From Methylomonas sp. ZR1 (GTDB lineage: Bacteria > Pseudomonadota > Gammaproteobacteria > Methylococcales > Methylomonadaceae): a stretch of DNA of 64,000 nt. The stretch lies in NCBI RefSeq assembly GCF_013141865.1, contig NZ_RCST01000001.1, positions 558,001 to 622,000 of the forward strand, read 5' to 3'. The position numbers and the translations under genes are program-made. Position 1 is the first letter of the stretch. Every line of letters begins with the position of its first letter. Below are positions 27,595-36,906 of the stretch, piece by piece. Under the pieces are notes generated by a model, which saw only the letters and a program-made list of their open reading frames with translations, ran no database searches and was not told the origin of the DNA.

Positions 27595-28047
27595 TCAGCG
27601 CAGATAGGGGTAGTAGGCTTGGCTGTTAGGGTGAACCTCGCTCAAGTCTTCGTTTTTGCCAATCCAGCGGTAATTAGAATGTTGTTGTGCCGGTAGCTGA
27701 TTAATATCCAGGTCAAGCTGCAATTGATAGCCTAAAACCACGTAATGGGTAGTGATGCCCGGCTGTTTGGCAAAATTAGTCTCATACAGATGGGTAAAGG
27801 CGCCCAGTAAATCAGCGCTTTCGATGCTGTAGGCAGTGCCTAACTCGGTTTCGGTAATTCTTTGAAACGCGGCTGCCAACGTTTCTGATTTATAGATTCT
27901 ACCGCCCGGCACGAACCAATAACCCGCCGCCGGTTCATTCATGCGCAAGCCCATCAATATTTCATCCTTGCTGGAACGCACAATTAAGTCAATAGCGACT
28001 AGGGGGGTGTTTTTTACGACTGTCAGAAAATCCTGTTTATTGAGCAT
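27595..28047 (-). CDS. GDP-mannose mannosyl hydrolase-like Nudix protein
   Basis: A 150-residue protein starting MLNKQDFLTVVKNTPLVAID, with the Gmm-type WFVPGGRIYKSE segment. The Nudix box is degenerate: the RExxEE core reads RITETE, so the first Glu is Ile and one of the paired Glu is Thr. Loss of a Nudix glutamate is a known trait of GDP-mannose mannosyl hydrolases, which hydrolyse GDP-mannose to GDP and mannose. It sits between argA and cpdA on the same strand, with short gaps. Confidence 0.85.
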   Translation of the reverse strand: MLNKQDFLTVVKNTPLVAIDLIVRSSKDEILMGLRMNEPAAGYWFVPGGRIYKSETLAAAFQRITETELGTAYSIESADLLGAFTHLYETNFAKQPGITTHYVVLGYQLQLDLDINQLPAQQHSNYRWIGKNEDLSEVHPNSQAYYPYLR

Positions 28048-28083
28048 CCTATATTCCGTGAGCTGAGTGGGTGGAAGGTGATG

Positions 28084-29397
28084 TTAAACGTCTTTATACA
28101 ATACCTTGGCATTGCGCTGATAGTTGTAAGCGCTTTTCATCGGTTCGGGCAAATCGTCGATTTCGCACGGCGCAAAACCGCGCTCGACGAACCAATGCAC
28201 GGTTTGAGTGGAACGCACGAACAAACGCTGGATGTGCTCGGTTTTGGCTTTGTTGCCGAGATAGTCCAATAAACTGTTGCCGCGCGCGCCTTTTTGATAA
28301 TCGGCATGCACCGCCAGACAGGCGATTTCCGCGCTATTGCCGTCGGCCATCGGATGAAACGCCGTGCAGCCGATGATCAGACCGTCGCGCTCGATAACGA
28401 CGTAGTCGCCGATCTCCATCTCCAGCTTTTCCCGCGAACGCTTGACCAGGATGCCTTGCTGCTCCAAAGGTTTGATCAACTCCATAATGCCGCCGATGTC
28501 GTCCAATGTCGCTGCCCGTATAGTTTCGAAGGCGTTAGAGCTGATCAGTGTGCCGATACCGTCGCGGGTAAACAGTTCCAGGAGTAAGGCGCCGTCCACA
28601 TGCCTATTGATCAAGTGCGCGCGCTGTACGCCTTTTTCGCAGCTTTGCATCGCGGCGCGTAATGAACGGGCGACTTCATCCGGGACCGTTGGCGTCTCTT
28701 GCAATAGTGCTGAAACTTGAGCCGTGGTGAGCTGTTGGATGGGATGATTATCGCCAGGCGATACGCAATTTTGTTCGGTCAACAAAATCAATTTTTCGGC
28801 TTGCAAGGCGATGGCTACTTCGGTTGCCACTTCCTCGGCCGACAGATTAAAAATTTCGCCGCTGGGCGAATAACCGATAGGTGAAATCAGCACCACATTG
28901 TGTTGATCCAGTTGCTGATGAATGGCTTGTGCATCGATACGCCGGACCTTGCCGGTGTGACAATAGTCGATGCCATCCAGTACGCCCAAGGGTTTGGCCG
29001 TAACGAAATTGCCGGACGCGACACGTATTTTGGCGCCGGCCATCGGCGAGCCGGACACACCCATCGATAACAGGGCCTCAATTTCCACCCGTACCAGACC
29101 TGCGGCCTGCTTGACGTATTGCAGCGTGGTGGCATCGGTAATCCGCAAATGGTGGTGAAACTGCGGTGTGTTGCCATGCCCGGTGACTTGTTCGTCGATC
29201 TGCGGGCGAATGCCGTGCACTAGTACCAGCCGGACGCCCAGACTCCTCAGCAACGCGAAGTCGTGAATCAGATTGTCGAACTCCGGCTCCGTCACCGCGT
29301 TCCCGCCGAAAAAGATCACAAAGGTGCGGTTGCGATGAGCATGGATGTAAGGCGACGAATTTCTGAACCAATTAACGAAAGTTGATTGATGTTCCAT
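28084..29397 (-). CDS. argA: N-acetylglutamate synthase
   Basis: A 437-residue two-domain enzyme: an N-terminal amino-acid-kinase fold (about residues 20-285, TFVIFFGGNAVTEPEF, VLVHGIRPQIDEQ, LISPIGYSPSGEIFNL) and a C-terminal GNAT acetyltransferase domain (about 295-430, IACLAVHADYQKGARGNSLL). It acetylates glutamate with acetyl-CoA, the first step of arginine synthesis, and is usually inhibited by arginine through the kinase-like domain. Length is close to E. coli ArgA (443). Confidence 0.96.
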   Translation of the reverse strand: MEHQSTFVNWFRNSSPYIHAHRNRTFVIFFGGNAVTEPEFDNLIHDFALLRSLGVRLVLVHGIRPQIDEQVTGHGNTPQFHHHLRITDATTLQYVKQAAGLVRVEIEALLSMGVSGSPMAGAKIRVASGNFVTAKPLGVLDGIDYCHTGKVRRIDAQAIHQQLDQHNVVLISPIGYSPSGEIFNLSAEEVATEVAIALQAEKLILLTEQNCVSPGDNHPIQQLTTAQVSALLQETPTVPDEVARSLRAAMQSCEKGVQRAHLINRHVDGALLLELFTRDGIGTLISSNAFETIRAATLDDIGGIMELIKPLEQQGILVKRSREKLEMEIGDYVVIERDGLIIGCTAFHPMADGNSAEIACLAVHADYQKGARGNSLLDYLGNKAKTEHIQRLFVRSTQTVHWFVERGFAPCEIDDLPEPMKSAYNYQRNAKVLYKDV

Positions 29398-29475
29398 GGA
29401 GTGTTTACGAATCGGTTGCGGGGTTGCTGGCTGCTTAGTGTAACTTTGCCGGCGTTAAAACCCAATCAGGGCTGG

Positions 29476-30303
29476 TTATTTGGTTTTTTTCCAACGGCTG
29501 GCCACATAATCCAGCGCTTCTTGAATGTTCAGGTCCCGAGTACCGCCGCCGGTTCGCACGAAGAATTTGGGGGTGTTGCTCTGCGTCAGAAACACGGGCC
29601 GGTGTGAGGGGGAGACAATAACCCGGCAGACATCACGGTCGGCCAATTTATGAAAAAGCACGTGGATCAGCGGGCACAAATCGGCCCCCAGAGTGCTGGA
29701 GATCGCAGTCATCAAGGTTTGCTCGAAACCATCATGGTCGGGTTTTTTCAGGGTTTGGAAATCCGAGTCCAGGCCGAGGACTTCGCCATTGTCGGCCACG
29801 CCGATCAGCAAGGTGCCGCCAACCGGGCTGTTGAAGAAACCGGCCAGGGTTTTCATAATCACGCCTTCCAGGGCCTTATTGACGCGCTGCTCCTGAATAT
29901 CCCAGCGCAGCGACGATTTAAACTCCAGTAACGGTCCTTCGCCTTGGCGGATGATGGTTGGTAAATCTTTTTCCAGCTCGACTTTCAACGCATCCAAAGC
30001 GACCAACCGCTTGTGCAGTATCTGATAAAAACCCAGCGATAGCAGACCTAGTATCGCGCCGATTTCGGCGTAGAACAGAATCAGGTTGTTCTGATTGATT
30101 TGGCCGGTCATTACTTCAGTGAACTGGCCGAGCACGAATTCGATAGAGGAAAGCGGATCGGCGTTGCGTTCGCGCGAACTGATGTAATCGTAACTGGGCG
30201 CCAATAAAAATATTCCCATGCCGGCACCGATCCAGCCGGCTATGAAATAGATTTTCAGCTTTTGTTTCCAGATGTAGAGCAGTTGCAGCAGGAAGCGTTT
30301 CAT
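29476..30303 (-). CDS. Membrane-anchored AlbA_2 (Schlafen AAA_4-like) protein
   Basis: A 275-residue protein with two N-terminal membrane spans (about residues 18-37, FIAGWIGAGMGIFLLA, and 78-96, FYAEIGAILGLLSLGF) and a cytoplasmic AlbA_2 domain from about residue 118 (EGPLLEFKSSLRWD, GGTLLIGVADNGEVLGL). AlbA_2 domains bind nucleic acid and occur in regulators and defence proteins; membrane-anchored versions are less usual and no function is established. Upstream of argA on the same strand with a 78-base gap. Confidence 0.85.
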   Translation of the reverse strand: MKRFLLQLLYIWKQKLKIYFIAGWIGAGMGIFLLAPSYDYISSRERNADPLSSIEFVLGQFTEVMTGQINQNNLILFYAEIGAILGLLSLGFYQILHKRLVALDALKVELEKDLPTIIRQGEGPLLEFKSSLRWDIQEQRVNKALEGVIMKTLAGFFNSPVGGTLLIGVADNGEVLGLDSDFQTLKKPDHDGFEQTLMTAISSTLGADLCPLIHVLFHKLADRDVCRVIVSPSHRPVFLTQSNTPKFFVRTGGGTRDLNIQEALDYVASRWKKTK

Positions 30304-30337
30304 CAGCGATTGGGATTAAGGCCAAGTTGCGGCGGTA

Positions 30338-30457
30338 ATGGATCAATTACACGATTTAGCCGGTTTGATCGCTTCAGTTGCAATCGCTACCAAAAATTAT
30401 GTGCTGCCTCTATGGGGTACAGCATTGAAAATTCTGGCGAAGCTTGTAAGGAGTTAA
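30338..30457 (+). CDS. Candidate 39-residue ORF divergent from the AlbA_2 gene
   Basis: ATG to TAA encodes MDQLHDLAGLIASVAIATKN, then a hydrophobic YVLPLWGTALKILAKLVRS. The ribosome site is weak (GGCGG close to the ATG). A second protein-like stretch in another frame continues to 30531 (LTGIVRLLPDILEAANDHVL), so this could be a frameshifted remnant of one gene. Not recognised. Confidence 0.25.
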   Translation: MDQLHDLAGLIASVAIATKNYVLPLWGTALKILAKLVRS

Positions 30458-30470
30458 CCGGAATAGTAAG

Positions 30471-30567
30471 GCTGCTTCCAGATATTTTGGAAGCAGCAAA
30501 TGACCACGTGTTGGTTGATATGCAAAGTTGAACACTTGATGGCGTCTTAACAGCCAAAGCCATCAAG
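30471..30567 (-). terminator. Two hairpins downstream of ilvD
   Basis: CTTGATGGC (30535-30543) pairs with GCCATCAAG (30559-30567), and GCTGCTTCC (30471-30479) pairs with GGAAGCAGC (30489-30497). Both lie beyond the ilvD stop on its strand. Neither has a good T run on that strand, so a terminator role is only likely. Confidence 0.4.
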
Positions 30568-30590
30568 CCTTTTGTTGCATCGTAAAGGTA

Positions 30591-32438
30591 CTAATCTTCG
30601 AGCCTGGACAAATCCCGCACGGCGCCCTTGTCGGCGGAGGTGGCAAAATGAGCATACGTCTTCAGCGCCACTGAAACTTTGCGGGGGCGCAGCTTGGCTG
30701 GTTTCCAGCCCAATTTATCCTGTTCGGTCCGGCGCTGGGCCAGTTCCTCGTCGCTCACCATTACGTTGATCGTGCGCTTGGGAATATCAATACGAATACG
30801 GTCGCCATTTTTTACCAAACCAATCGCGCCGCCAGCTGCCGCTTCCGGCGAACAGTGGCCGATGGACAAGCCGGAGGTGCCGCCGGAAAAACGGCCGTCG
30901 GTCAATAGCGCGCAGGCTTTGCCCAAACCCTTGGATTTGATGTAGCTGGTCGGATACAGCATTTCCTGCATGCCGGGTCCGCCTTTGGGGCCTTCGTAAC
31001 GCACCACTACTACATCGCCGGCTTTGACTTTGTTATTGAGGATGTTTTCTACCGCTTCATCTTGCGATTCGACCACATGGGCGTTGCCTTCAAATACCAG
31101 CAGGCTGTCATCGACGCCGGCGGTTTTGATCACGCAGCCATCCAGAGCGATATTGCCGTGCAATACCGCTAACCCGCCTTCCTGGCTGAAGGCATGGTCA
31201 ATGGAGCGGATACAGCCTTCGGCACGATCAGTGTCCAGGCTGGGCCAACGGGTGTTCTGGCTAAATGCCACTTGCGTAGGGATACCTGCTGGGCCGGCCA
31301 GATAAAAAGTTTTTACGGCATCGTCGGGGTTGGCGGTAATGTCCCATTGTGCCAGGGCATCGCCGAGAGTTTTGGCGTGCACGGTGGGTACATCGGTGTG
31401 CAAGCGACCCGCCCGGTTAAGTTCGGCCAGAATCGCCATGATGCCGCCGGCGCGATGCACGTCTTCGATATGATATTTGTTGGTGTTGGGCGCGACCTTG
31501 CACAGTTGCGGCACCACTCTGGACATGCGATCAATATCCGCCATGGTGAAATCGATGCCGGCTTCTTGAGCAATAGCCAGTAGATGCAAGATGGTGTTAG
31601 TGGAGCCGCCCATGGCAATGTCCAGGGCAATCGCATTTTCAAAGGCTTTAAAACCCACCGCGCGCGGCAGCACCGATGCGTTATTTTGCTCGTAATATTG
31701 TTTGGCCAGTTCGACGATACGGCGGCCGGCTTGTTTGAACAATTGTTCGCGATCGGCATGGGTGGCTAACATGGTGCCGTTGCCCGGCAACGACAAGCCC
31801 AGTGCTTCGGTCAGGCAGTTCATCGAATTGGCGGTGAACATGCCGGAGCAGGAGCCGCAGGTCGGGCAGGCCGAACGTTCGACAGCAGCCAGGTCGGTGT
31901 CGGATACTTTGCTGTCTGCCGCCATGACCATGGCGTCCACCAAGTCCAGCCTCTTGATGTCCGCGCTTTCCGCCAACCTTACTTTACCGGCTTCCATCGG
32001 GCCGCCGGAGACAAAGATCACCGGAATATTGATGCGCATAGCCGCCATCAACATGCCCGGGGTGATTTTGTCGCAGTTGGATATACAGACAATCGCATCG
32101 GCGCAATGCGCATTGACCATGTACTCGACGCTGTCGGCAATCAAATCGCGGCTGGGCAGGCTATACAGCATACCGTCGTGACCCATGGCAATGCCGTCGT
32201 CTACCGCGATGGTGTTGAATTCCTTGGCGACGCCGCCGGCCAGTTCAATCTCGCGTGCCACCAATTGGCCAAGATCTTTTAAATGTACGTGGCCCGGCAC
32301 GAACTGAGTGAAAGAATTGGCTACTGCGATAATCGGTTTATTGAAATCGCCGTCTTTCATGCCGGTGGCGCGCCACAATGCGCGCGCGCCAGCCATATTG
32401 CGGCCTTGAGTGGTGGTATGAGAACGGTATGCAGGCAT
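30591..32438 (-). CDS. ilvD: Dihydroxy-acid dehydratase
   Basis: A 615-residue iron-sulfur enzyme in valine, isoleucine and pantothenate synthesis, converting dihydroxy acids to 2-keto acids. The ATG at 32438 gives [20 protein letters not shown], aligning with E. coli IlvD (616 residues); an in-frame upstream start at 32459 is less likely. Cluster-binding cysteines lie in [10 protein letters not shown] and [18 protein letters not shown]. The C-terminal block [18 protein letters not shown] is intact. Single-gene unit. Confidence 0.98.
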   Translation of the reverse strand: MPAYRSHTTTQGRNMAGARALWRATGMKDGDFNKPIIAVANSFTQFVPGHVHLKDLGQLVAREIELAGGVAKEFNTIAVDDGIAMGHDGMLYSLPSRDLIADSVEYMVNAHCADAIVCISNCDKITPGMLMAAMRINIPVIFVSGGPMEAGKVRLAESADIKRLDLVDAMVMAADSKVSDTDLAAVERSACPTCGSCSGMFTANSMNCLTEALGLSLPGNGTMLATHADREQLFKQAGRRIVELAKQYYEQNNASVLPRAVGFKAFENAIALDIAMGGSTNTILHLLAIAQEAGIDFTMADIDRMSRVVPQLCKVAPNTNKYHIEDVHRAGGIMAILAELNRAGRLHTDVPTVHAKTLGDALAQWDITANPDDAVKTFYLAGPAGIPTQVAFSQNTRWPSLDTDRAEGCIRSIDHAFSQEGGLAVLHGNIALDGCVIKTAGVDDSLLVFEGNAHVVESQDEAVENILNNKVKAGDVVVVRYEGPKGGPGMQEMLYPTSYIKSKGLGKACALLTDGRFSGGTSGLSIGHCSPEAAAGGAIGLVKNGDRIRIDIPKRTINVMVSDEELAQRRTEQDKLGWKPAKLRPRKVSVALKTYAHFATSADKGAVRDLSRLED

Positions 32439-32532
32439 GGTGATTCCAGATGAAAGCAAAAGCGGCGCTTAAACTGCCGCGGGAAAGGGCGTCATTTGAA
32501 GCAGGGCGGTCCTGCGGCTAATTCGTTTAAAA

Positions 32533-33171
32533 CTAAAAACTATCCCAGCCGCTGGAACGGCGGCGCCAGCTGAGTTTGGGCAGAATAAAGCCCAGCAATA
32601 CGCCGAATAAAGCCAAGCCGCCGCCGTACAAAAACCAGTCCTGGTTACTGCTGTCGGTCAACGCCTGATTTTCGCGTTTTAATTGTTGTAGTTCGCGTTC
32701 GACGGAGATGACGCGCTCCTGCAATTGGTCGCGCTGTTGTTTGAGTTGTATCGCATTGGCGGCAGTTTGCTGAAGTTCGCTAAGGTCGGCGCTGAGCTTA
32801 TCGCGTTCTTTGCCAATTTCCTGGCTGTTGGCTTGTCCGGCTTTAAGTTGTTTGTTTTCTTCCTGCAGCGCTTCGAGTTTTTTGCTGACGGCTTCCAGTT
32901 GATTGCGGGCGCTGGGTTCGCCGGTCAGGTAGCGGCTGAGAATGAAGCCCTCCGCGCCGCTGCTGGTTTGTATATAGGTATAGCCGTTTTCGGTACTTTC
33001 TTGCAATACGCTGACTGGGATGCCGTTTTCCAACATTTTGACGATCTTGGTGCGCTCACTTTCGCCGCTGCGCAACGGCACCTCAACTTTGTCGGTGACG
33101 TAGGCGGTTCTTGCCATGGCAAGCGGGCTAATCAGCAGACAGGCAAACAGGTAGGCAAAAGTTTTTTTCAC
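32533..33171 (-). CDS. SH3-domain membrane protein, YgiM/TIGR04211 type
   Basis: A 212-residue protein: signal peptide (residues 1-20), a bacterial SH3 domain (about 25-90, VTDKVEVPLRSGESERTKIV), a long coiled coil (about 93-170), one C-terminal membrane span (WFLYGGGLALFGVLLGFIL) and a basic end. The layout matches the YgiM family, whose role in the envelope is not settled. It sits between ilvD and argF on the same strand with a 47-base gap to argF. Confidence 0.88.
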   Translation of the reverse strand: MKKTFAYLFACLLISPLAMARTAYVTDKVEVPLRSGESERTKIVKMLENGIPVSVLQESTENGYTYIQTSSGAEGFILSRYLTGEPSARNQLEAVSKKLEALQEENKQLKAGQANSQEIGKERDKLSADLSELQQTAANAIQLKQQRDQLQERVISVERELQQLKRENQALTDSSNQDWFLYGGGLALFGVLLGFILPKLSWRRRSSGWDSF

Positions 33172-33218
33172 AGTATCACTCTTCGTTCGGCGTAAAGAAA
33201 GCGGCGATTCTAGCGAAA

Positions 33219-34118
33219 TTATCGGCAGATGAGAAATTCCAGTAGCGCTTTCTGAGCGTGCAGGCGATTCTCGGCTTCCGGAAATATCACGCTTTGTGGG
33301 CCGTCGATGACCTCGGCTGTCACTTCTTCGCCGCGATGTGCCGGCAGGCAGTGCATGAACAGCGCATCGGTTTTGGCGGCAGCCATGGTTTTGCTGTTGA
33401 CCTGAAAATCCTTAAATACGAATTCGCGTTTTTTTTGTTCCTCTTCCTGTCCCATGCTGGCCCAGACGTCCGTCACCACTAAATCGGCTTGCTGTGCCGC
33501 TTGCTCCGGCGTATTGAAAAACGCCACTCTATGTCCGGCGGCATCGACGATACTTTGCTGCGGACGGTAATCGACAGGGCAGGCGATGTTCAATTTAAAG
33601 TCGAATTGGCGAGCCGCATTGATATAGGAATGGCACATATTATTGCCGTCGCCGATCCAGGCTACGGTTTTGCCGGCGATGTCGCCGCGCAGCTCGAAAT
33701 AGGTTTGCATATCGGCCAGCAATTGACACGGGTGCAGCAAATCGGTCAGGCCGTTGATGACGGGTACTCGCGAGTGCTTGGCAAAGGTGGTGACCGTTTC
33801 GTGATTGTTGGTGCGCAGCATAATACAGTCCACCATGCTGGAGATCACCTTGGCGCTATCTTCCAGGGGTTCGCCGCGGCCGAGTTGCGTGTCTCTGGGT
33901 GATAGAAACAGGGCGCTGCCGCCGAATTGGGCCATGCCTGCTTCGAAGGAGATACGGGTGCGGGTCGAGGATTTTTCGAAAATCATCGCCAGCACTTTAC
34001 CTTTGAAGGGCTGATAGTCCGGGGTGCGATGCAATTTGAGCTGAATGGCCCGTTGAATCAGGTTGTGTAGTTCGGCGCTGGACAAATCCAGCAGACTGAT
34101 GAAGTGTCTGGGTTGCAT
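33219..34118 (-). CDS. argF: Ornithine carbamoyltransferase
   Basis: A 299-residue enzyme making citrulline from ornithine and carbamoyl phosphate. The carbamoyl-phosphate site [13 protein letters not shown] is near residue 45, [12 protein letters not shown] near 130, and the ornithine site [13 protein letters not shown] near 260. The ATG at 34118 gives the family start [13 protein letters not shown] and lies two bases after the argD stop; longer upstream readings run into argD. It forms an argD-argF unit. Confidence 0.97.
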   Translation of the reverse strand: MQPRHFISLLDLSSAELHNLIQRAIQLKLHRTPDYQPFKGKVLAMIFEKSSTRTRISFEAGMAQFGGSALFLSPRDTQLGRGEPLEDSAKVISSMVDCIMLRTNNHETVTTFAKHSRVPVINGLTDLLHPCQLLADMQTYFELRGDIAGKTVAWIGDGNNMCHSYINAARQFDFKLNIACPVDYRPQQSIVDAAGHRVAFFNTPEQAAQQADLVVTDVWASMGQEEEQKKREFVFKDFQVNSKTMAAAKTDALFMHCLPAHRGEEVTAEVIDGPQSVIFPEAENRLHAQKALLEFLICR

Positions 34119-34120
34119 GG

Positions 34121-35296
34121 TTATTGTCTGCAAAATGCCTGAATGAGCGCTGTCAGGGTGTCTGTCAGCGTTGATATTTGTGCGTCGTCGATGATTAGCG
34201 GCGGCAGCAAACGGATAGTGTTGTCGGCAGTGACGTTGATCAATAAGCCTTCCGCCAAGGCTTTTCCGACCAATTCGCCGCAAGGCCGATCCAGTTCAAT
34301 GCCTATCATCAAGCCTTTATGGCGAATATCGACGATATGCGGGGTGTTTGCCAGTGCGTTTTTGAAGCGCTGGCAAATTTGTTCGCCCTTTGATTGCGCA
34401 TCGGCGATCAAGGTGCCGGTTGATAAAGTTTCCAGTACCGCTAAGGCAGCGCTGCAGGCCAGTGGATTGCCGCCAAACGTCGAGCCGTGATTGCCGGCTT
34501 GTAACACATCCGCTGCTTTGCCGCGTGCCAGGCAAGCGCCAATTGGCACGCCGTTGCCCAAGGCTTTAGCCATCGTGCAAACATCCGGCAGGATGCCGGG
34601 ATGTTGATAAGCCAGAAAGCGCCCGGTACGGCCGGCGCCGGTTTGAATTTCATCCAGCATCATCAGCAGATTGTGCCGATCACATAGTGCGCGAATTTGG
34701 TTTAAGTAATCCGCCGCCGGAATATTCACCCCGCCTTCGCCTTGCACCGGTTCAACCAGGATCGCGACTATGTTTTTATCGGCGGCGAGAGCTGCTTCGA
34801 TAGCCGGCATGTCGTTGTACGGCACATGGGTAAACCCGGCCAACAGCGGCGCGAAGCCTTGCTTGATCTTGGTGTTGCCGGTGGCGCTCAGCGTGCCCAT
34901 AGTCCGGCCATGGAAGCTTTTTTCCATGGTCAACACTACTGGGTTTTCAACGCCTTGCTGGTGGCCGTATTTGCGGGCGATTTTTATCGCCGCTTCGTTG
35001 GCTTCGGCGCCGGAATTGCTGAAAAACACATTATCCATGCCGCTTAGCTCGATCAGTCTATCCGCCAGTTGCGACTGCAACTCTACGCCGTAAAGATTGG
35101 AGGTATGCAGCAAGGTTTTGCTTTGCCGGCACAGCGCTTCATGCACGGCCGGATGGGCGTGGCCCAGGTTGCACACGGCAATACCGGCCACCGAGTCGAG
35201 ATAGCGGCGTCCATCGGTATCCCACAACCACGCGCCTTCGCCGCGTGTAAAAGTGACCGACTGGCGGGCATAGGTAGGCATGATGTGACTGGTCAT
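34121..35296 (-). CDS. argD: Acetylornithine aminotransferase
   Basis: A 391-residue class-III PLP aminotransferase that makes N-acetylornithine from the semialdehyde. The PLP-binding region [15 protein letters not shown] and the Schiff-base lysine in [13 protein letters not shown] are clear, as is the N-terminal [18 protein letters not shown]. Start [12 protein letters not shown]; a second ATG five codons on is possible. It is followed at once by argF. In many bacteria this enzyme also serves lysine synthesis. Confidence 0.96.
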   Translation of the reverse strand: MTSHIMPTYARQSVTFTRGEGAWLWDTDGRRYLDSVAGIAVCNLGHAHPAVHEALCRQSKTLLHTSNLYGVELQSQLADRLIELSGMDNVFFSNSGAEANEAAIKIARKYGHQQGVENPVVLTMEKSFHGRTMGTLSATGNTKIKQGFAPLLAGFTHVPYNDMPAIEAALAADKNIVAILVEPVQGEGGVNIPAADYLNQIRALCDRHNLLMMLDEIQTGAGRTGRFLAYQHPGILPDVCTMAKALGNGVPIGACLARGKAADVLQAGNHGSTFGGNPLACSAALAVLETLSTGTLIADAQSKGEQICQRFKNALANTPHIVDIRHKGLMIGIELDRPCGELVGKALAEGLLINVTADNTIRLLPPLIIDDAQISTLTDTLTALIQAFCRQ

Positions 35297-35568
35297 TGTG
35301 CTAAGACTCTGAAAGTGTTTTGAAAAACGCTATTCGCTCGAAAAAAGCGCGCGATTATATTTTTTTCATCCCGCGTACGCAATAAATACTTTTCCTCAAA
35401 ATCCAGTGTTTTGCCGGATGTCCGTAGCAATAGTGGAGCGATTTGCCCGAAATTTTCGCGTGTCTGGGCGTTTGTTATAAATCTGTAACATTGATGCTTT
35501 AAATTCTCGCAAATTAAGTTGTTTCGACCGGTTTGAGTTTGCCGGCGATTACTCACAAAGGACTTGCG

Positions 35569-36081
35569 TTGAACGACAACGAACATCTTTTAGACGATAA
35601 AAAGCACATCGTTTCGATCCGGTTGAACAATTCCGATCGGATTGCCGTGCGTGCCATGGCCGCTCGGCTGTTTGTGCGTGAGTCGGAATTGTACCGGTTT
35701 GCGGTCTACCATTTGCTGAATCGCTTACACAAGCTGCATGAAGACTCGTGTGTCGGTAGCGATTTGTTACCGTTATTCATCGAGTTTAAGGACGAGCTCA
35801 ACACGCATTTGGGCTTAAAAAAGCATCAGCTATTCAAGATTTTTAACGGCAAGAACCCCGATCCGGAAAAATTCGTATCAATGGCCGATATTGAGCTGTT
35901 GTTATTGCCGCAACACGCGGTGCGTCAGCGCTTGCAACAAATGAACGAGGCTGCCGGGCAGCGCAGAGCCGACACCAACGCCTGGCTTTTGGAATATTTG
36001 AAGGATAAATATCACTTCAGCGTGTATGACGCGGATACGGAGTTGCCGTTTCTGGATGCGTTGGCGCTGGAAAATAGATAA
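35569..36081 (+). CDS. Hypothetical protein with an N-terminal ribbon-helix-helix-like segment
   Basis: A 170-residue soluble protein I do not recognise. I start it at TTG 35569 because AAAGGA (35557-35562) is six bases upstream; a TTG at 35533 has no ribosome site. Residues about 10-50 (KKHIVSIRLNNSDRIAVRAMAARLFVRESELYRFAVYHLL) look like a strand followed by two helices, as in ribbon-helix-helix regulators. The remainder is helical and acidic. No partner gene is evident. Confidence 0.75.
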   Translation: MNDNEHLLDDKKHIVSIRLNNSDRIAVRAMAARLFVRESELYRFAVYHLLNRLHKLHEDSCVGSDLLPLFIEFKDELNTHLGLKKHQLFKIFNGKNPDPEKFVSMADIELLLLPQHAVRQRLQQMNEAAGQRRADTNAWLLEYLKDKYHFSVYDADTELPFLDALALENR

Positions 36082-36245
36082 ATCGTCAGTCATTCAGCTA
36101 TCTCGGCCGTCATCGGTTCGGCGGAAGCTGAGAATTTGCCAAATGTTCTCTAGCACAGTGTGTCTGCGAATGTGTATGGCTGGACAGTAATAGGGCGTTT
36201 TAGCTATGCTCAGCAAACTTAATTGTTTTGTTGCGCGGAGGCGGC

Positions 36246-36893
36246 ATGTCATTGACCCCATCTTTGTTTCCGGAATTGATTCAAGCGTTGATTGAGACCA
36301 TTGATGCGCATGCCGAAGAAGTAACGGAACTGGATCAAGCGATAGGCGACGGCGACCATGTGTTTAATTTACAGCGTGGTTTGCAGGCCTTACGCGAGCA
36401 TGCCGGTGAGATTGCGACACTCGACTGGGTGGCGGCTTGGCAGAAAATTGGCATGACGGTGATGGCTGCTGTCGGTGGTGCGTCCGGATCTTTGTACGCG
36501 ACTTTGTTCATCGCGTTGGCAAAGAATGCTAAGGACAAGCTTATCGATCTTGCTGGGTTTTCTGATGCATTTTTGCAGGCAGTCGAGGCTGTGAAGCAAC
36601 GCGGCAAGTCTGATGTTGGTGAGAAGACCATGCTGGATGTGCTAGTGCCGGTCGCCAAGGAGTTGCGGGAGCATGCGGCTGCGGGTAAGCCGCTGGCCGA
36701 GATTCTGGATAGCCTAAGCCTGGTGGCGGCAGAAGGCGTGGAAGCGACTCGGGACATGCTTGCCACCAAGGGCCGGGCCTCGTTTCTGGGCGAGCGCAGC
36801 AAGGGCCATATCGATGCCGGTGCCAAGACTGCGCAGTTGATGATCGCGGCGATTGCCGAGGTGTTGAAAAACGCCCAGGTTCAACCCGCTTAG
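36246..36893 (+). CDS. dhaL: Dihydroxyacetone kinase subunit DhaL
   Basis: A 215-residue nucleotide-binding subunit. The Mg-binding QAIGDGDHVFNLQRGL (Asp35, Asp37) and the GGASGSLYATLF loop are present, as is the late GRASFLGERSKGHIDAGAKT. GGAGG lies before the ATG at 36246. DhaL works with DhaK to phosphorylate dihydroxyacetone. Unusually dhaK is convergent, ending 13 bases away on the other strand, rather than upstream in one operon. No dhaM is seen in the window. Confidence 0.92.
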   Translation: MSLTPSLFPELIQALIETIDAHAEEVTELDQAIGDGDHVFNLQRGLQALREHAGEIATLDWVAAWQKIGMTVMAAVGGASGSLYATLFIALAKNAKDKLIDLAGFSDAFLQAVEAVKQRGKSDVGEKTMLDVLVPVAKELREHAAAGKPLAEILDSLSLVAAEGVEATRDMLATKGRASFLGERSKGHIDAGAKTAQLMIAAIAEVLKNAQVQPA

Positions 36894-36906
36894 ATTGTTG
36901 CCTGCT

